This document shows positions 1-7,487 of a stretch of 8,066 nucleotides of DNA, piece after piece. Position numbers and translations under genes: made by a program. The first letter of the stretch is position 1; the number at the start of each line of letters is the position of its first letter. The notes under the pieces are model-generated. The model had not been told where the DNA came from. It worked only from the letters and a program-made list of their open reading frames with translations, and did no database searches. Location: positions 1 to 8,066 of the forward strand of contig CAJUCT010000095.1 in the NCBI GenBank assembly GCA_910585015.1, given 5' to 3'. The stretch is from an uncultured Acetatifactor sp. (GTDB taxonomy: Bacteria > Bacillota > Clostridia > Lachnospirales > Lachnospiraceae).

Positions 1-2
1 GC

Positions 3-1292
3 TTCATTGCAATCAATGACGGCGTAGACAGCGCACAGGGCGAGAATGATTTTGCCCCCTTGCGTAACATTTTTAACGAATGGCTGGTGAGGGATACGAG
101 CAAGAAAATCCGGGCGGTAAAACGCTCAAAAGGCATGAGTGGGAAGCCTGTCACAAGCAAGCCCGTGTACGGCTACCTCATGGACGAGGACGAAAATTTC
201 ATCATTGACGAAGAAGCCGCCCCCGTGGTAAAGCAGATTTACAGCCTATGCCTTGCCGGGAACGGTCCGACCAAGATAGCCCGTATGCTCACGGAGCAGG
301 AAATCCCCACGCCGGGAACGCTGGAATACCGCCGGACAGGGAGAACCCGCCGCTACCACCCCGGCTACGAGTGCAAGTGGGCGGCGAACACCGTGGTACA
401 TATCCTTGAAAACCGGGAATACACGGGCTGCCTTGTGAACTTCAAGACCACCACACAATCCTACAAGTGCAGCAAGATTATCTACAACAGCGAGGACAAA
501 CAGGCAATCTTTGAGAACCACCACGAGCAGATAATCGACAGGGACACATGGGAGCGTGTGCAGGAGCTACGCAAGCAGCGCAAACGCCCTAACCGCTATG
601 ATGAAGTGGGCTTGTTCTCCGGCATACTCTTTTGTGCCGACTGCGGCAGCGTCATGTACCAGCAGAGGTATCAGACCGAAAAACGGCGGCAGGACTGCTA
701 TATCTGCGGCAGCTACAAGAAGCGCACGGCAGACTGTACGGCGCACTTTATCCGCACCGACCTCTTGACCGAGGGAGTGACCGAGAATTTACGGAAAGTC
801 ACCAGCTACGCCGCCAAGCACGAAGCCCGGTTTATGAAGCTGTTGACCGAGCAGACCGAGGACGGGAGCAAACGCCGGAACGCCGCCAAGAAGAAAGAAC
901 TGGAAGCGGCAGAAAAACGGATTGCGGAACTCTCCGCTATCTTCAAGCGGCTGTATGAGGACAGCGTGACCGGGCGCATATCGGACGAGCGTTTCACGGA
1001 GCTTTCGGCAGACTATGAAGCCGAGCAAAAGGAACTGAAAGAGAAAGCCGCCGCCTTGCAGAGCGAGCTTTCCAAGACGCTGGAAGCCACGGCAAACGCT
1101 GAAAAGTTTATGAAAGTGGTACGCAAGTACACCAGCTTTGAGGAACTCACCCCTACCCTGTTGCGGGAGTTTGTGGAGAAAATCGTAATCCACGAATCGG
1201 AAGCCCTTGACGGGAAACGCCGGGGGAAGCTCCGCAGACAGGAAATCGAAATCTATTACTCTTTTGTCGGCAAGGTAGAATTGCCCGACTAA
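3..1292 (+). CDS. Large serine recombinase, TnpX/DUF4368 type (5'-truncated by window edge)
   Basis: Site-specific recombinase that would cut and rejoin element ends during excision and integration. The frame is open from base 3, so the gene starts left of the window; the TTG at 60 is internal. The 429 visible residues begin in the end of the resolvase domain (the NEW..RDTSKKIRA region, about residues 25-40), followed by the 'Recombinase' DNA-binding domain (KPVYGY, then the PTKIARML helix, to about 170). A zinc ribbon follows: Cys211/Cys214 (CADC), Cys232/Cys235 (CYIC) and Cys245. Then comes a Lys/Glu/Leu-rich coiled coil (about 275-355) and a DUF4368-like tail (EFVEKIVIHE to the end). The catalytic serine is not visible. 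The gene looks more GC-rich than the cargo operon. TnpX-type genes sit near an element end with TnpV downstream, as here. The family call is firm; which element ends it acts on is unknown. Confidence 0.96.
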   Translation, partial: FIAINDGVDSAQGENDFAPLRNIFNEWLVRDTSKKIRAVKRSKGMSGKPVTSKPVYGYLMDEDENFIIDEEAAPVVKQIYSLCLAGNGPTKIARMLTEQEIPTPGTLEYRRTGRTRRYHPGYECKWAANTVVHILENREYTGCLVNFKTTTQSYKCSKIIYNSEDKQAIFENHHEQIIDRDTWERVQELRKQRKRPNRYDEVGLFSGILFCADCGSVMYQQRYQTEKRRQDCYICGSYKKRTADCTAHFIRTDLLTEGVTENLRKVTSYAAKHEARFMKLLTEQTEDGSKRRNAAKKKELEAAEKRIAELSAIFKRLYEDSVTGRISDERFTELSADYEAEQKELKEKAAALQSELSKTLEATANAEKFMKVVRKYTSFEELTPTLLREFVEKIVIHESEALDGKRRGKLRRQEIEIYYSFVGKVELPD

Positions 1293-1299
1293 AGCCCGA

Positions 1300-1341
1300 C
1301 CCGTCCGGCAGTCAGCCGGACAGGGAACGGCAAAATTTTTT
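1300..1341 (+). terminator. Hairpin after recombinase, possible weak terminator
   Basis: GTCCGGC (1303-1309) pairs perfectly with GCCGGAC (1315-1321) around the loop AGTCA. The stem extends by CCC/GGG past a single bulged A. A run of six T lies at 1336-1341, about ten bases after the stem rather than immediately after it, so termination may be inefficient. It sits 7 bases after the recombinase stop codon. Confidence 0.4.
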
Positions 1342-1479
1342 ACACTTCTTTTACTTCTTTATCTCACATGAGCAAAAAGCCAGGGCATGAAACACTTGAC
1401 CCCCAAATTGATGTAAAGAAAAACGAGAACAAATGCGTTGTGTATGCCGCAGTTTTTGGAGAAGAATTGCAAGACCGCA

Positions 1480-1508
1480 TTGTGTTTTCTCAACAGAGGC
1501 GGTATAAT
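1480..1508 (+). promoter_or_regulatory. Sigma-A promoter for HTH-tnpV unit
   Basis: The -35 is TTGTGT (1480-1485), the spacer is exactly 17 bases, and the -10 is a perfect TATAAT (1503-1508). Transcription would begin near 1515, about 60 bases before the HTH start codon. Nothing competes with it as promoter of this unit. An operator for the HTH protein may overlap it, but no clear operator palindrome is visible. Confidence 0.75.
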
Positions 1509-1523
1509 GGTTAATAGACCATA

Positions 1524-1554
1524 GTGCCGGGGCCGCTACTGCTGACCCTGGCAC
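1524..1554 (+). promoter_or_regulatory. 5' leader hairpin upstream of HTH gene
   Basis: GTGCCGGGG (1524-1532) pairs with CCCTGGCAC (1546-1554), nine pairs including one G-U, around a 13-base loop. It would lie about ten bases from the predicted transcript 5' end and just before the Shine-Dalgarno (AAGGTGAG, about 1559-1566). No T-run follows, so it is not a terminator. A role in mRNA stabilisation or control of initiation is inference. Confidence 0.5.
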
Positions 1555-1573
1555 TGGAAAGGTGAGAATGACT

Positions 1574-1786
1574 ATGAAAATCAGCTATAAGCCGCTGTGG
1601 AAAACATTGATCGACAAAAATCTGACCAAGAAAGATTTACGGCTCCAGGCGCATTTGACAACAAATCACATCGCCAACATGGGCAAGGGAGAACATATCT
1701 CCATGCAGACCCTTATCAAGATTTGCGAAACGCTGAACTGCGATATTGCCGATGTGATTGCGCTGGTGCCAGATAACGACCCGTAA
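1574..1786 (+). CDS. Small Cro/C1-type helix-turn-helix regulator
   Basis: A 70-aa, single-domain DNA-binding protein of the short HTH family common on Firmicute mobile elements. The chain runs from MKISYKPLWKTLIDK through the helix-turn-helix (TKKDLRLQAHLTTNHIANM, about residues 18-36) to the conserved KGEHISMQTLIKICETLNCDI..V tail. I chose ATG 1574 because the Shine-Dalgarno AAGGTGAG ends about 7 bases before it and family members start MKISY. GTG 1562 lies inside that Shine-Dalgarno and ATG 1568 is too close to it. It stands first in a two-gene unit, 18 bases before TnpV, and probably regulates that promoter and element excision; the target is inferred. The fold is clear. Confidence 0.9.
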   Translation: MKISYKPLWKTLIDKNLTKKDLRLQAHLTTNHIANMGKGEHISMQTLIKICETLNCDIADVIALVPDNDP

Positions 1787-1804
1787 GGGAGAAAGGGCAT
1801 CACA

Positions 1805-2170
1805 ATGGAAAACGGATTGACCTATATTCGCGTTGGAGACTACTATATCCCCAATCTGGCATTAGACCCCGAACCAGAGGAACCGGTCAGGGATATTGGC
1901 AAATATGGTCGCATGAGGTTGACCTACTTGAAGCAGCACCGGCGCAAGCTGTACCGGGAGCTGGTGGACACAGGCAAACTCCAGGCACATCTACTGGACA
2001 TCAACGACACCGCCAATGACTGGCTGGACAGGATGATGCCGCAGATGGCAAAGGCGGCGGAGGCCACCGAGGAATTGAAAGCCCGCGATCAAATGGCGTG
2101 GGTCGGACTGATGAATAGCTGCAAAGCACAAGTTGAGGAAATTATCTTTGCGGAACTGGTATACTGTTGA
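1805..2170 (+). CDS. tnpV: TnpV family transposon-encoded protein
   Basis: A 121-aa protein with the features of the TnpV family of Tn4451-like elements: an N-terminal GLTYIRVGDYYIPNL segment, the core GKYGRMRLTYLKQHRRKLYREL (about residues 32-54), then a helical region with LDINDTANDW and a C-terminal EEIIFAELVY. The length suits an intact member. The start is supported by AAAGGG (1792-1797), 7 bases before the ATG. It is the second gene after the HTH regulator and is followed at once by a strong terminator, so the unit ends here. The biochemical role is not settled; it has been suggested to act like an excision helper beside the recombinase. The family call is firm, the function open. Confidence 0.9.
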   Translation: MENGLTYIRVGDYYIPNLALDPEPEEPVRDIGKYGRMRLTYLKQHRRKLYRELVDTGKLQAHLLDINDTANDWLDRMMPQMAKAAEATEELKARDQMAWVGLMNSCKAQVEEIIFAELVYC

Positions 2171-2177
2171 TTAGCTG

Positions 2178-2210
2178 AAGGCCAGAGGGTGTATCCTTCT
2201 GGCCTTTTCT
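2178..2210 (+). terminator. Rho-independent terminator after tnpV
   Basis: AAGGCCAGAGGG (2178-2189) pairs with CCTTCTGGCCTT (2195-2206): twelve pairs with one G-U, 5-base loop TGTAT, followed by a short T-rich tail. It begins 8 bases after the tnpV stop codon and separates the mobility unit from the cargo operon. Confidence 0.85.
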
Positions 2211-2245
2211 GCGAATAAGCATCTATTTTGATTTCCGCGAACCGA

Positions 2246-2279
2246 TTTAAGGATTCTTTAATAACTCCTATGCTACAAT
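2246..2279 (+). promoter_or_regulatory. Cargo operon promoter with two 11-bp direct repeats
   Basis: TTTAAGGATTC (2246-2256) is followed directly by TTTAATAACTC (2257-2267), identical at 8 of 11 positions. A -10-like TACAAT lies at 2274-2279. No -35 consensus exists at 16-18 bases spacing; the repeats occupy that region instead. This layout is typical of promoters activated by OmpR/PhoB-family regulators, which bind tandem sites at one DNA turn. The operon encodes such a regulator, so autoregulation is the natural inference. The sites themselves are seen; the binding is not proven. Confidence 0.6.
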
Positions 2280-2293
2280 AGGTCCACAAAGCG

Positions 2294-2300
2294 AAAGGAG
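2294..2300 (+). promoter_or_regulatory. Ribosome binding site that sets the permease start
   Basis: AAAGGAG at 2294-2300 lies 8 bases before ATG 2309 but only 2 bases before the in-frame GTG at 2303. The spacing selects ATG 2309, giving 791 residues. Confidence 0.8.
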
Positions 2301-2308
2301 CAGTGGAA

Positions 2309-4684
2309 ATGTATTTACGAATACTGAAAAAAGACCTGAAACGAAAAAAGGCGATGAACGTGATCTTGCTTGTATTTATCATACTTGCGTCAATGTTCGT
2401 GTCGTCGGGCGTGAATAACATCATAAGCGTTACAACGGCGCTGGACGATTATTTTGAAATGGCGGACGCACCCGACTACATTGCGATGACAAGGAACAAA
2501 TCAGGTGCGGTCGATGTTGACGGGATTTTAAATTCTGCCGCTTCGGTGGAAAGTTTCGGCAAGGAAAAAATACTGTATATGGAGTCCGCCAATGTCACCT
2601 TTGAGGATGAAAGCAAAACTGCATCAAACTTAAGCTATATTTTTCTTCAGAGTGACGAGGATATGTCCATGAATTATATTCTTGACGACGGCAGCATTCT
2701 GAAATCGGTAAAGAGAGGCGAGTTTTATACGACGGCGGGCATGGCGGAGGATATTGGACTTGAGGTCGGAGATAAAATGACTGTAAAGCTCGGCGGCATA
2801 AGCTGTATATTTACGTTCGCGGGTGGTGTCAAGGATGCGGTTCTTGGCTCAAAGGGAATATCAATACAGCGTTATATCATAAGCACCGAGGATTTTGAAA
2901 AATTCATATCTGCGGAAAATGTTGAGAAATTTTACGGCGGCGAGCTGGTTTACATACGTACCTCGGATATGGAAAAAATGCTCTCTGAAGTCAAACCGCT
3001 TATCAACGATGCCCTTTTGGCAGGGGACAAGGCGACTATCAAACTTTCTTATGCTTTTGATATGCTGGCGGTCGAGACCCTCCTTATGGTAAGCCTTATT
3101 TTTGTAGCCGTCGCGTTTGTGATCCTGCGGTTTACCATTGCGTTCACGCTTTCCGAGGAGTTCCGCGAGATTGGCGTTATGAAAGCAATCGGTATCCGCA
3201 ATCTGAAGATTAGGAGTCTGTACCTTGTGAAATACGCGGCCCTTTCCGTTATCGGCGCGGTGGCCGGCCTTGCGCTCAGCTTTCCTTTCGGTGAAATGCT
3301 GATGAGCGTTGTCCCTAGCTCCATTATCATAAACAATCAGAACGCGGCGCTTTCCAACGTCATTTGCGCGGTGTGCATGGTTGGCGTCATCATGCTGTTC
3401 TGCTACGGCTGTACGGGCAAGGTCGGGAAAATGTCCCCCATTGACGCTGTGCGAAACGGTCAGACGGGCGAGCGCTTCCGCAAAAAGAGCATGATGAGCC
3501 TTGGGAGATCTAGGCTTCCCGAAACAGTGTTTCTCGCACTGAACGATATCGTAAGCAGTCCGAAACGCTTCAGTATCATAACCTTCGCATTCTTCCTCTG
3601 CCTGTCGCTTCTGCTTGTCCTTTCGACAACGGTTTCCACGGCGAAAAGCGGTGTGCTCTTCAACCTTTTCGACCTTGCGGACTTCGACATATCCGCCAAA
3701 GGCGAGGTAACGGAGTTTATGACGGAGAACGGCCACGAAAAGCTGGAAGAATACCTTTCGGATATGGAGGAAAATCTCGCCCAAAACGGTATGCCCGCGC
3801 TCTGTATGCAGGAAATGATGTTCAAGCTACCTGTGTCACACGATGAAAACGAGAGCAGCATTACAATATATCAGGGCACAGGAACGACTGCGGATATGTA
3901 TGAGTACATTGAGGGCACGCCGCCGCAGTCTGTCGGTGAGGCTGCGCTGTCCCATCTTTCTGCGGACAAACTGAAAGCGGATATCGGTGATACGATTACA
4001 ATAAAGACCATCGATGGCGACAAGGAATTGATAATAACAGCAATTTTTCAGTCCATGAACAATATAGGCGAGAGCGTGCGGGTTCACGAGGACGAGAAGA
4101 TTAATTACATACAAGCGCAGAAAGCACTCTTCACACAGATCAAATTCACCGATGAACCCGATGAAACGGAAACAGCCCGCCGTATGGAAAAAATCCAGAA
4201 GCTTTATCCCGAACTCGACGAGGTCAAAAATCGCGGCGAAACTATATCGGATCTGCTCAAAGTTGTGGATACTTTTGATACGACAAAGCAAATGGTCGTT
4301 GTTCTCACGTTCATTTTAGCGGTGCTGATTACTGTGCTTATGGAGCGTTCCTTTATCGCTAAGGAGTTGGGCGAAATTGCGTTTATGAAAGCAATCGGCA
4401 CACGAAACGGAAAAATCTATGCTTACCATACCCTGCGATTTGTTTTCGTCGGATGTATGACGGTAATCGCAGCGGAACTTTTTGCCCTGCCGCTTACGCA
4501 TCTCTTCATTGATCCGTTTTTCAAGATGATGGGTATGGCGCTTGCTGTTGATTATGTGATAAACCCGTTTGAAATGATCCTTGTTTTCCCGCTGGTTATT
4601 CTTGCCGCTACAGCGGCAAGCGCGTTCTTCGCCTCGCTGTATACCAAAACGATAACGGCCTTGGACACGGCTAATATAGAATAA
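2309..4684 (+). CDS. ABC transporter permease with duplicated FtsX/MacB architecture
   Basis: A 791-aa membrane subunit of an ABC transporter acting on a substrate in or outside the membrane. It has a cytoplasmic basic start (KKDLKRKK), TM1 (about 16-36), a first extracellular domain (about 37-250), three TM segments (about 252-276, 310-332, 344-368), TM5 (about 420-441), a second extracellular domain (about 445-655) and three more TM segments (about 660-682, 712-735, 755-780). Each half carries the FtsX signature after its first returning helix: EIGVMKAIG (287-295) and EIAFMKAIG (689-697). A 16-bp exact DNA repeat (3177-3192 and 4383-4398) encodes part of both. One chain thus supplies both membrane halves, and the ATPase next door would dimerise beneath it. 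BceB-type permeases instead have one large extracellular domain. Likely roles are peptide or lipid-targeting antimicrobial removal, or envelope maintenance; the substrate is unknown. Confidence 0.92.
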   Translation: MYLRILKKDLKRKKAMNVILLVFIILASMFVSSGVNNIISVTTALDDYFEMADAPDYIAMTRNKSGAVDVDGILNSAASVESFGKEKILYMESANVTFEDESKTASNLSYIFLQSDEDMSMNYILDDGSILKSVKRGEFYTTAGMAEDIGLEVGDKMTVKLGGISCIFTFAGGVKDAVLGSKGISIQRYIISTEDFEKFISAENVEKFYGGELVYIRTSDMEKMLSEVKPLINDALLAGDKATIKLSYAFDMLAVETLLMVSLIFVAVAFVILRFTIAFTLSEEFREIGVMKAIGIRNLKIRSLYLVKYAALSVIGAVAGLALSFPFGEMLMSVVPSSIIINNQNAALSNVICAVCMVGVIMLFCYGCTGKVGKMSPIDAVRNGQTGERFRKKSMMSLGRSRLPETVFLALNDIVSSPKRFSIITFAFFLCLSLLLVLSTTVSTAKSGVLFNLFDLADFDISAKGEVTEFMTENGHEKLEEYLSDMEENLAQNGMPALCMQEMMFKLPVSHDENESSITIYQGTGTTADMYEYIEGTPPQSVGEAALSHLSADKLKADIGDTITIKTIDGDKELIITAIFQSMNNIGESVRVHEDEKINYIQAQKALFTQIKFTDEPDETETARRMEKIQKLYPELDEVKNRGETISDLLKVVDTFDTTKQMVVVLTFILAVLITVLMERSFIAKELGEIAFMKAIGTRNGKIYAYHTLRFVFVGCMTVIAAELFALPLTHLFIDPFFKMMGMALAVDYVINPFEMILVFPLVILAATAASAFFASLYTKTITALDTANIE

Positions 4685-4699
4685 GAAAGGAAATCTGAT

Positions 4700-5458
4700 A
4701 TGAATATTCTCGAAGTAAAAGATCTCTGCAAAACATATATCGTAAACAAACGGCAGAATAATGTACTGAAAAACGTAAATTTTATGATTGATGAGGGAGA
4801 AATGGTCGCCGTTATGGGGCCGTCAGGCTCTGGAAAATCCACGCTGCTGTACGCAGTTTCGGGCATGGATGATCTTACCGCAGGGGAGGTGAACTTCTGT
4901 GGAAAAAATATCGCAGGGATGAGCGAAAGAGAACTTGCAGACCTGCGCCTTGACGAAATGGGTTTTATCTTTCAGCAAATGTATATGCTGAAAAACCTCA
5001 CCATATTGGATAATATCATACTTCCTGCAACGCAATCCAAAAAGCAGCGTGAACCCCGCAGGGAAACGGCGCGGCGCGGCCAGGATTTCATGCGCAGGCT
5101 CGGCATTATCGACATTGCCGACAACGACATCAACGAGGTTTCGGGCGGCCAGCTTCAACGGGCGTGTATCTGCCGCAGTATGATGAACAATCCGAAAATG
5201 ATTTTTGCCGACGAGCCGACAGGGGCTTTGAACCGCACTTACTCCGACGAGGTAATGGAGGAACTTGTAAAATTAAATTCTGAGGGAACAACAATCATGC
5301 TCGTTACCCACGATGTTAAGGTCGCGGCAAAATGTACAAGGGTCATGTACATTGTTGACGGGAACATAAAGGGAGAGTACGACTTAAGCGGCTGTTCCAC
5401 ACAGATAAGAGAGCGGGAGCGCGCATTAAATAACTGGCTTCTGGAATTAGGGTGGTAA
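4700..5458 (+). CDS. ABC transporter ATP-binding protein (MacB/LolD type)
   Basis: A 252-aa cytoplasmic ATPase that powers the upstream permease. All expected motifs are intact: Walker A GPSGSGKST (40-48), Q-loop Gln92 in GFIFQQ, signature VSGGQLQRA (147-155, with V in place of the usual L), Walker B MIFADEP with catalytic Glu172, and the H-loop His204 in VTHD. The family is the MacB/LolD/BceA mechanotransmission group that pairs with FtsX-type permeases. The start is supported by GAAAGGA just before ATG 4700, 15 bases after the permease stop. The stop codon is one base from the response-regulator start, so the genes are co-transcribed and probably translationally coupled. A short C-terminal extension after the H-loop (about residues 206-252) ends in LNNWLLELGW. 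Confidence 0.96.
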   Translation: MNILEVKDLCKTYIVNKRQNNVLKNVNFMIDEGEMVAVMGPSGSGKSTLLYAVSGMDDLTAGEVNFCGKNIAGMSERELADLRLDEMGFIFQQMYMLKNLTILDNIILPATQSKKQREPRRETARRGQDFMRRLGIIDIADNDINEVSGGQLQRACICRSMMNNPKMIFADEPTGALNRTYSDEVMEELVKLNSEGTTIMLVTHDVKVAAKCTRVMYIVDGNIKGEYDLSGCSTQIRERERALNNWLLELGW

Positions 5459-5459
5459 T

Positions 5460-6125
5460 ATGGATATTCTCATTGTTGAGGACAACAAGGAGCTTGCCGA
5501 TCTGCTGTGTGATTTTCTCCGTGCGGAAAATTATACGGTATCGGCGGTTCAAACAGCCGAAGAAGCCTTGCTGCTGTACGAAAGATACGGCGCAAGGCTT
5601 GTCGTGCTTGATATCATGCTGCCCGACAGGGACGGGTTTTATGTTCTGGAAAAAATCCGTACAGAAAGCAACACGCCCGTACTGATTGTAAGTGCGAAAA
5701 CGGAAAAAGAGGACAAGCTGAACGGACTGAATCTCGGCGCAGACGACTACATTGAAAAGCCCTATGATATTGATATCATGCTCGCAAAAATAAGCGGAAT
5801 TTTTAAACGCCGTTACGCTCTTGATGAAATTACTGATGGCAATATACGCATAAATAAGGCGAGCCGTACCGTTTACAAAAACGGAAAAGAGCTGGAAATG
5901 ACCACGAAGGAATTTGAACTGCTCCTGCTTTTGATGGAGAATATGGGCAGGGCTTTAAGTAAGGAATACATTTTCGGGCAGGTCTGGGGCAGCGACAGCT
6001 TTTCGGAACAGCAGACACTGACGGTACACATAAAATGGCTGCGGCAGAAAATAGAGGACATCCCCAAAAAACCAAAAAGAATAGTGACTGTATGGGGGGT
6101 GGGCTATAAATATGAAAGCGTTTAA
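5460..6125 (+). CDS. OmpR-family response regulator
   Basis: A 221-aa DNA-binding regulator. The receiver domain (1-115) has the acidic pocket Glu7/Asp8, phospho-acceptor Asp51 (VVLDIMLPD), Ser78 in the switch position and Lys100 in the KP motif, so it should be phosphorylatable. A winged helix follows (about 125-219) with FELLLLLMENMGRALSKEYIF, the recognition-helix region QQTLTVHIKWLRQKIE, and the closing WGVGYKYE wing. The start is one base after the ATPase stop, with a GGGTGG Shine-Dalgarno inside the ATPase 3' end. Its last 14 bases overlap the kinase gene. It most likely takes its phosphate from that kinase and binds the two 11-bp repeats upstream of the permease; the latter is inference. 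Confidence 0.96.
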   Translation: MDILIVEDNKELADLLCDFLRAENYTVSAVQTAEEALLLYERYGARLVVLDIMLPDRDGFYVLEKIRTESNTPVLIVSAKTEKEDKLNGLNLGADDYIEKPYDIDIMLAKISGIFKRRYALDEITDGNIRINKASRTVYKNGKELEMTTKEFELLLLLMENMGRALSKEYIFGQVWGSDSFSEQQTLTVHIKWLRQKIEDIPKKPKRIVTVWGVGYKYESV

Positions 6126-7335
6126 CAGAATTTTCTCGGTAGTTGCGGTTGCCGTGATACTATTGTTTGCTGTCGTGAATTTAATTCTTGCCGCCGACAA
6201 GACCAATAACGGCAGACTGTACCGCGTAGAGATAAACCGCCTTGTTCGAGAAATAGAAGCGAACGGTTCTGCCGACATTTCCGAATGTGAGTATGTAACA
6301 AATATTGAGCGATACGGAGAAAAATTTTACAGCACGGACAGCGACTATGTTATCCGTGAAATAAACGGAGAACTTTATCGCTTCGATTACCGTGCAAATG
6401 GTTATTCCAACAAAGCACATCTTGTAGGAATTGTAAACGCAGTTCTCGGTACTATGGCGATTTTATTTATCGCAGTTATGCTTTACATAAAATTTGCAAT
6501 TCTTGCGCCCTTTGAACGCTTGAGCAGTATCCCCTACGAACTTTCAAAGGGTAATCTCACCGCGCCAATAAAGGAAACGAAAAACCGCTTTTTCGGAAAA
6601 TTTCTTTGGGGAATTGATATTCTCCGTGAAAATATAGAGCAGCAAAAGCAGCACGAATTGGAAATGCAGAAAGAAAAGAAAACTCTGCTGCTATCGCTTT
6701 CGCATGATATTAAAACGCCACTTTCCGCGATAAAACTGTACTCGGCTGCACTATCGAAAAATTTGTATTCAGACGCAGAAAAACAGCACAAAATCGCTGA
6801 AAACATCAATGAAAAAGCGGACGAGATTGAGAGGTATGTTTCGCAGATTGTAACAGCTTCAAGAGAAGATTTCCTGAGCCTTGAAGTGAATATGGGCGAA
6901 TTTTATCTTTCGGAGCTTGTTGAAAAGATCACAGGATATTATAGGGAAAAATTGGCGCTTATCAAAATTGATTTTACCGTAGGGAGATATAAAAATTGTC
7001 TGCTTTCAGGGGATTTAAGCAGGAGCGTTGAAGTGTTGCAAAACATAATGGAAAATGCTCTTAAATACGGCGATGGTCGGCACGTGGCATTGATTTTTCC
7101 CGAAGACGACGAATGCGTTCAGATTGCGATCACGAATGGAGGTTGTACGCTCAGCAAGGACGATTTGCCGCATATTTTCGAGAGCTTTTGGCGCGGCGCT
7201 AATGCAGAAAACATTCGCGGCAGCGGGCTGGGGCTTTACATTTGCAAACAGCTTATGCGCAAGATGAACGGCGAGATTTATGCGGAGATCAATAATGACA
7301 TCATCACTGTTACTGCGGTTTTCGCAAGAGTGTAA
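6112..7335 (+). CDS. Sensor histidine kinase with extracellular domain
   Basis: A 407-aa membrane kinase partnered with the regulator upstream. TM1 spans about 7-27, an extracellular domain of about 75 residues follows (28-103), TM2 spans about 104-130, then a short HAMP-like linker (PFERLSSIPYELSKGNL), the dimerisation helix with phospho-acceptor His198 (LSLSHDIKTPLSAI), N-box Asn315 (MENALKYG), a G1 region ITNGG (Asn where many kinases have Asp, a common variant), F-box PHIFESFWRG and G2 GSGLGL (370-375). It should be active. The start ATG 6112 is inside the regulator's last codons, and its Shine-Dalgarno (the G-run near 6095) is within regulator coding sequence. A real sensor domain sets it apart from the intramembrane-sensing BceS group, so it may sense a ligand directly. 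The gene looks more AT-rich than the recombinase. Confidence 0.95.
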   Translation: MKAFNRIFSVVAVAVILLFAVVNLILAADKTNNGRLYRVEINRLVREIEANGSADISECEYVTNIERYGEKFYSTDSDYVIREINGELYRFDYRANGYSNKAHLVGIVNAVLGTMAILFIAVMLYIKFAILAPFERLSSIPYELSKGNLTAPIKETKNRFFGKFLWGIDILRENIEQQKQHELEMQKEKKTLLLSLSHDIKTPLSAIKLYSAALSKNLYSDAEKQHKIAENINEKADEIERYVSQIVTASREDFLSLEVNMGEFYLSELVEKITGYYREKLALIKIDFTVGRYKNCLLSGDLSRSVEVLQNIMENALKYGDGRHVALIFPEDDECVQIAITNGGCTLSKDDLPHIFESFWRGANAENIRGSGLGLYICKQLMRKMNGEIYAEINNDIITVTAVFARV

Positions 7336-7487
7336 TTGCTGATTTTAGGATGAGAATGAAGTAAACCTGGGAAGGTAGCAATTCTGATCGCATGAAGCTC
7401 GTGTTGCAACCCACAGATTGTTACACGGCAACGGAACGTACTATCTTTTCCGCAAACTGCTAAAAGTAACTCAACACCATATCCCAT

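Larger units (their letters stand above)
1293..1573 (+). other. Intergenic region between recombinase and HTH gene
   Basis: About 280 bases without a convincing gene. It holds a GC-rich hairpin just after the recombinase, a T-rich stretch with a 9-bp tandem repeat (ACTTCTTTT at 1344-1352, then ACTTCTTTA at 1353-1361), a strong promoter (1480-1508) and a leader hairpin (1524-1554). A 48-codon open frame at 1368-1514 lacks a Shine-Dalgarno and contains the promoter, so I do not call it. Attachment-site sequences for the recombinase could lie here, but no matching copy was found elsewhere in the window. Confidence 0.6.

Noticed and set aside
1293..1370. Attachment site of the recombinase just after its gene
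   Set aside because: Large serine recombinase genes often lie close to an element end, but no direct repeat of this stretch was found at 7336-7876 or elsewhere in the window, so an end cannot be placed.
1368..1514. 48-codon ORF starting MSKKPGHETLDPQ
   Set aside because: It has no Shine-Dalgarno upstream of the ATG, and its 3' end contains the promoter of the next unit. It could be a remnant but nothing in it is recognisable.
2303..2308. GTG 2303 as start of the permease
   Set aside because: It is only 2 bases after the Shine-Dalgarno; ATG 2309 has the proper 8-base spacing.
2861..3784. 307-codon open frame on the - strand
   Set aside because: It lies entirely inside the permease gene, whose membrane segments and FtsX motifs are unmistakable, so it is an antisense shadow.
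7392..7463. 23-codon ORF (MKLVLQPTDCYTATER...) as leader peptide of the first attenuator
   Set aside because: The nearest purine-rich site (7369-7375) is about 16 bases from the ATG, too far, and the ORF ends before the first hairpin, so it would not obviously control it.
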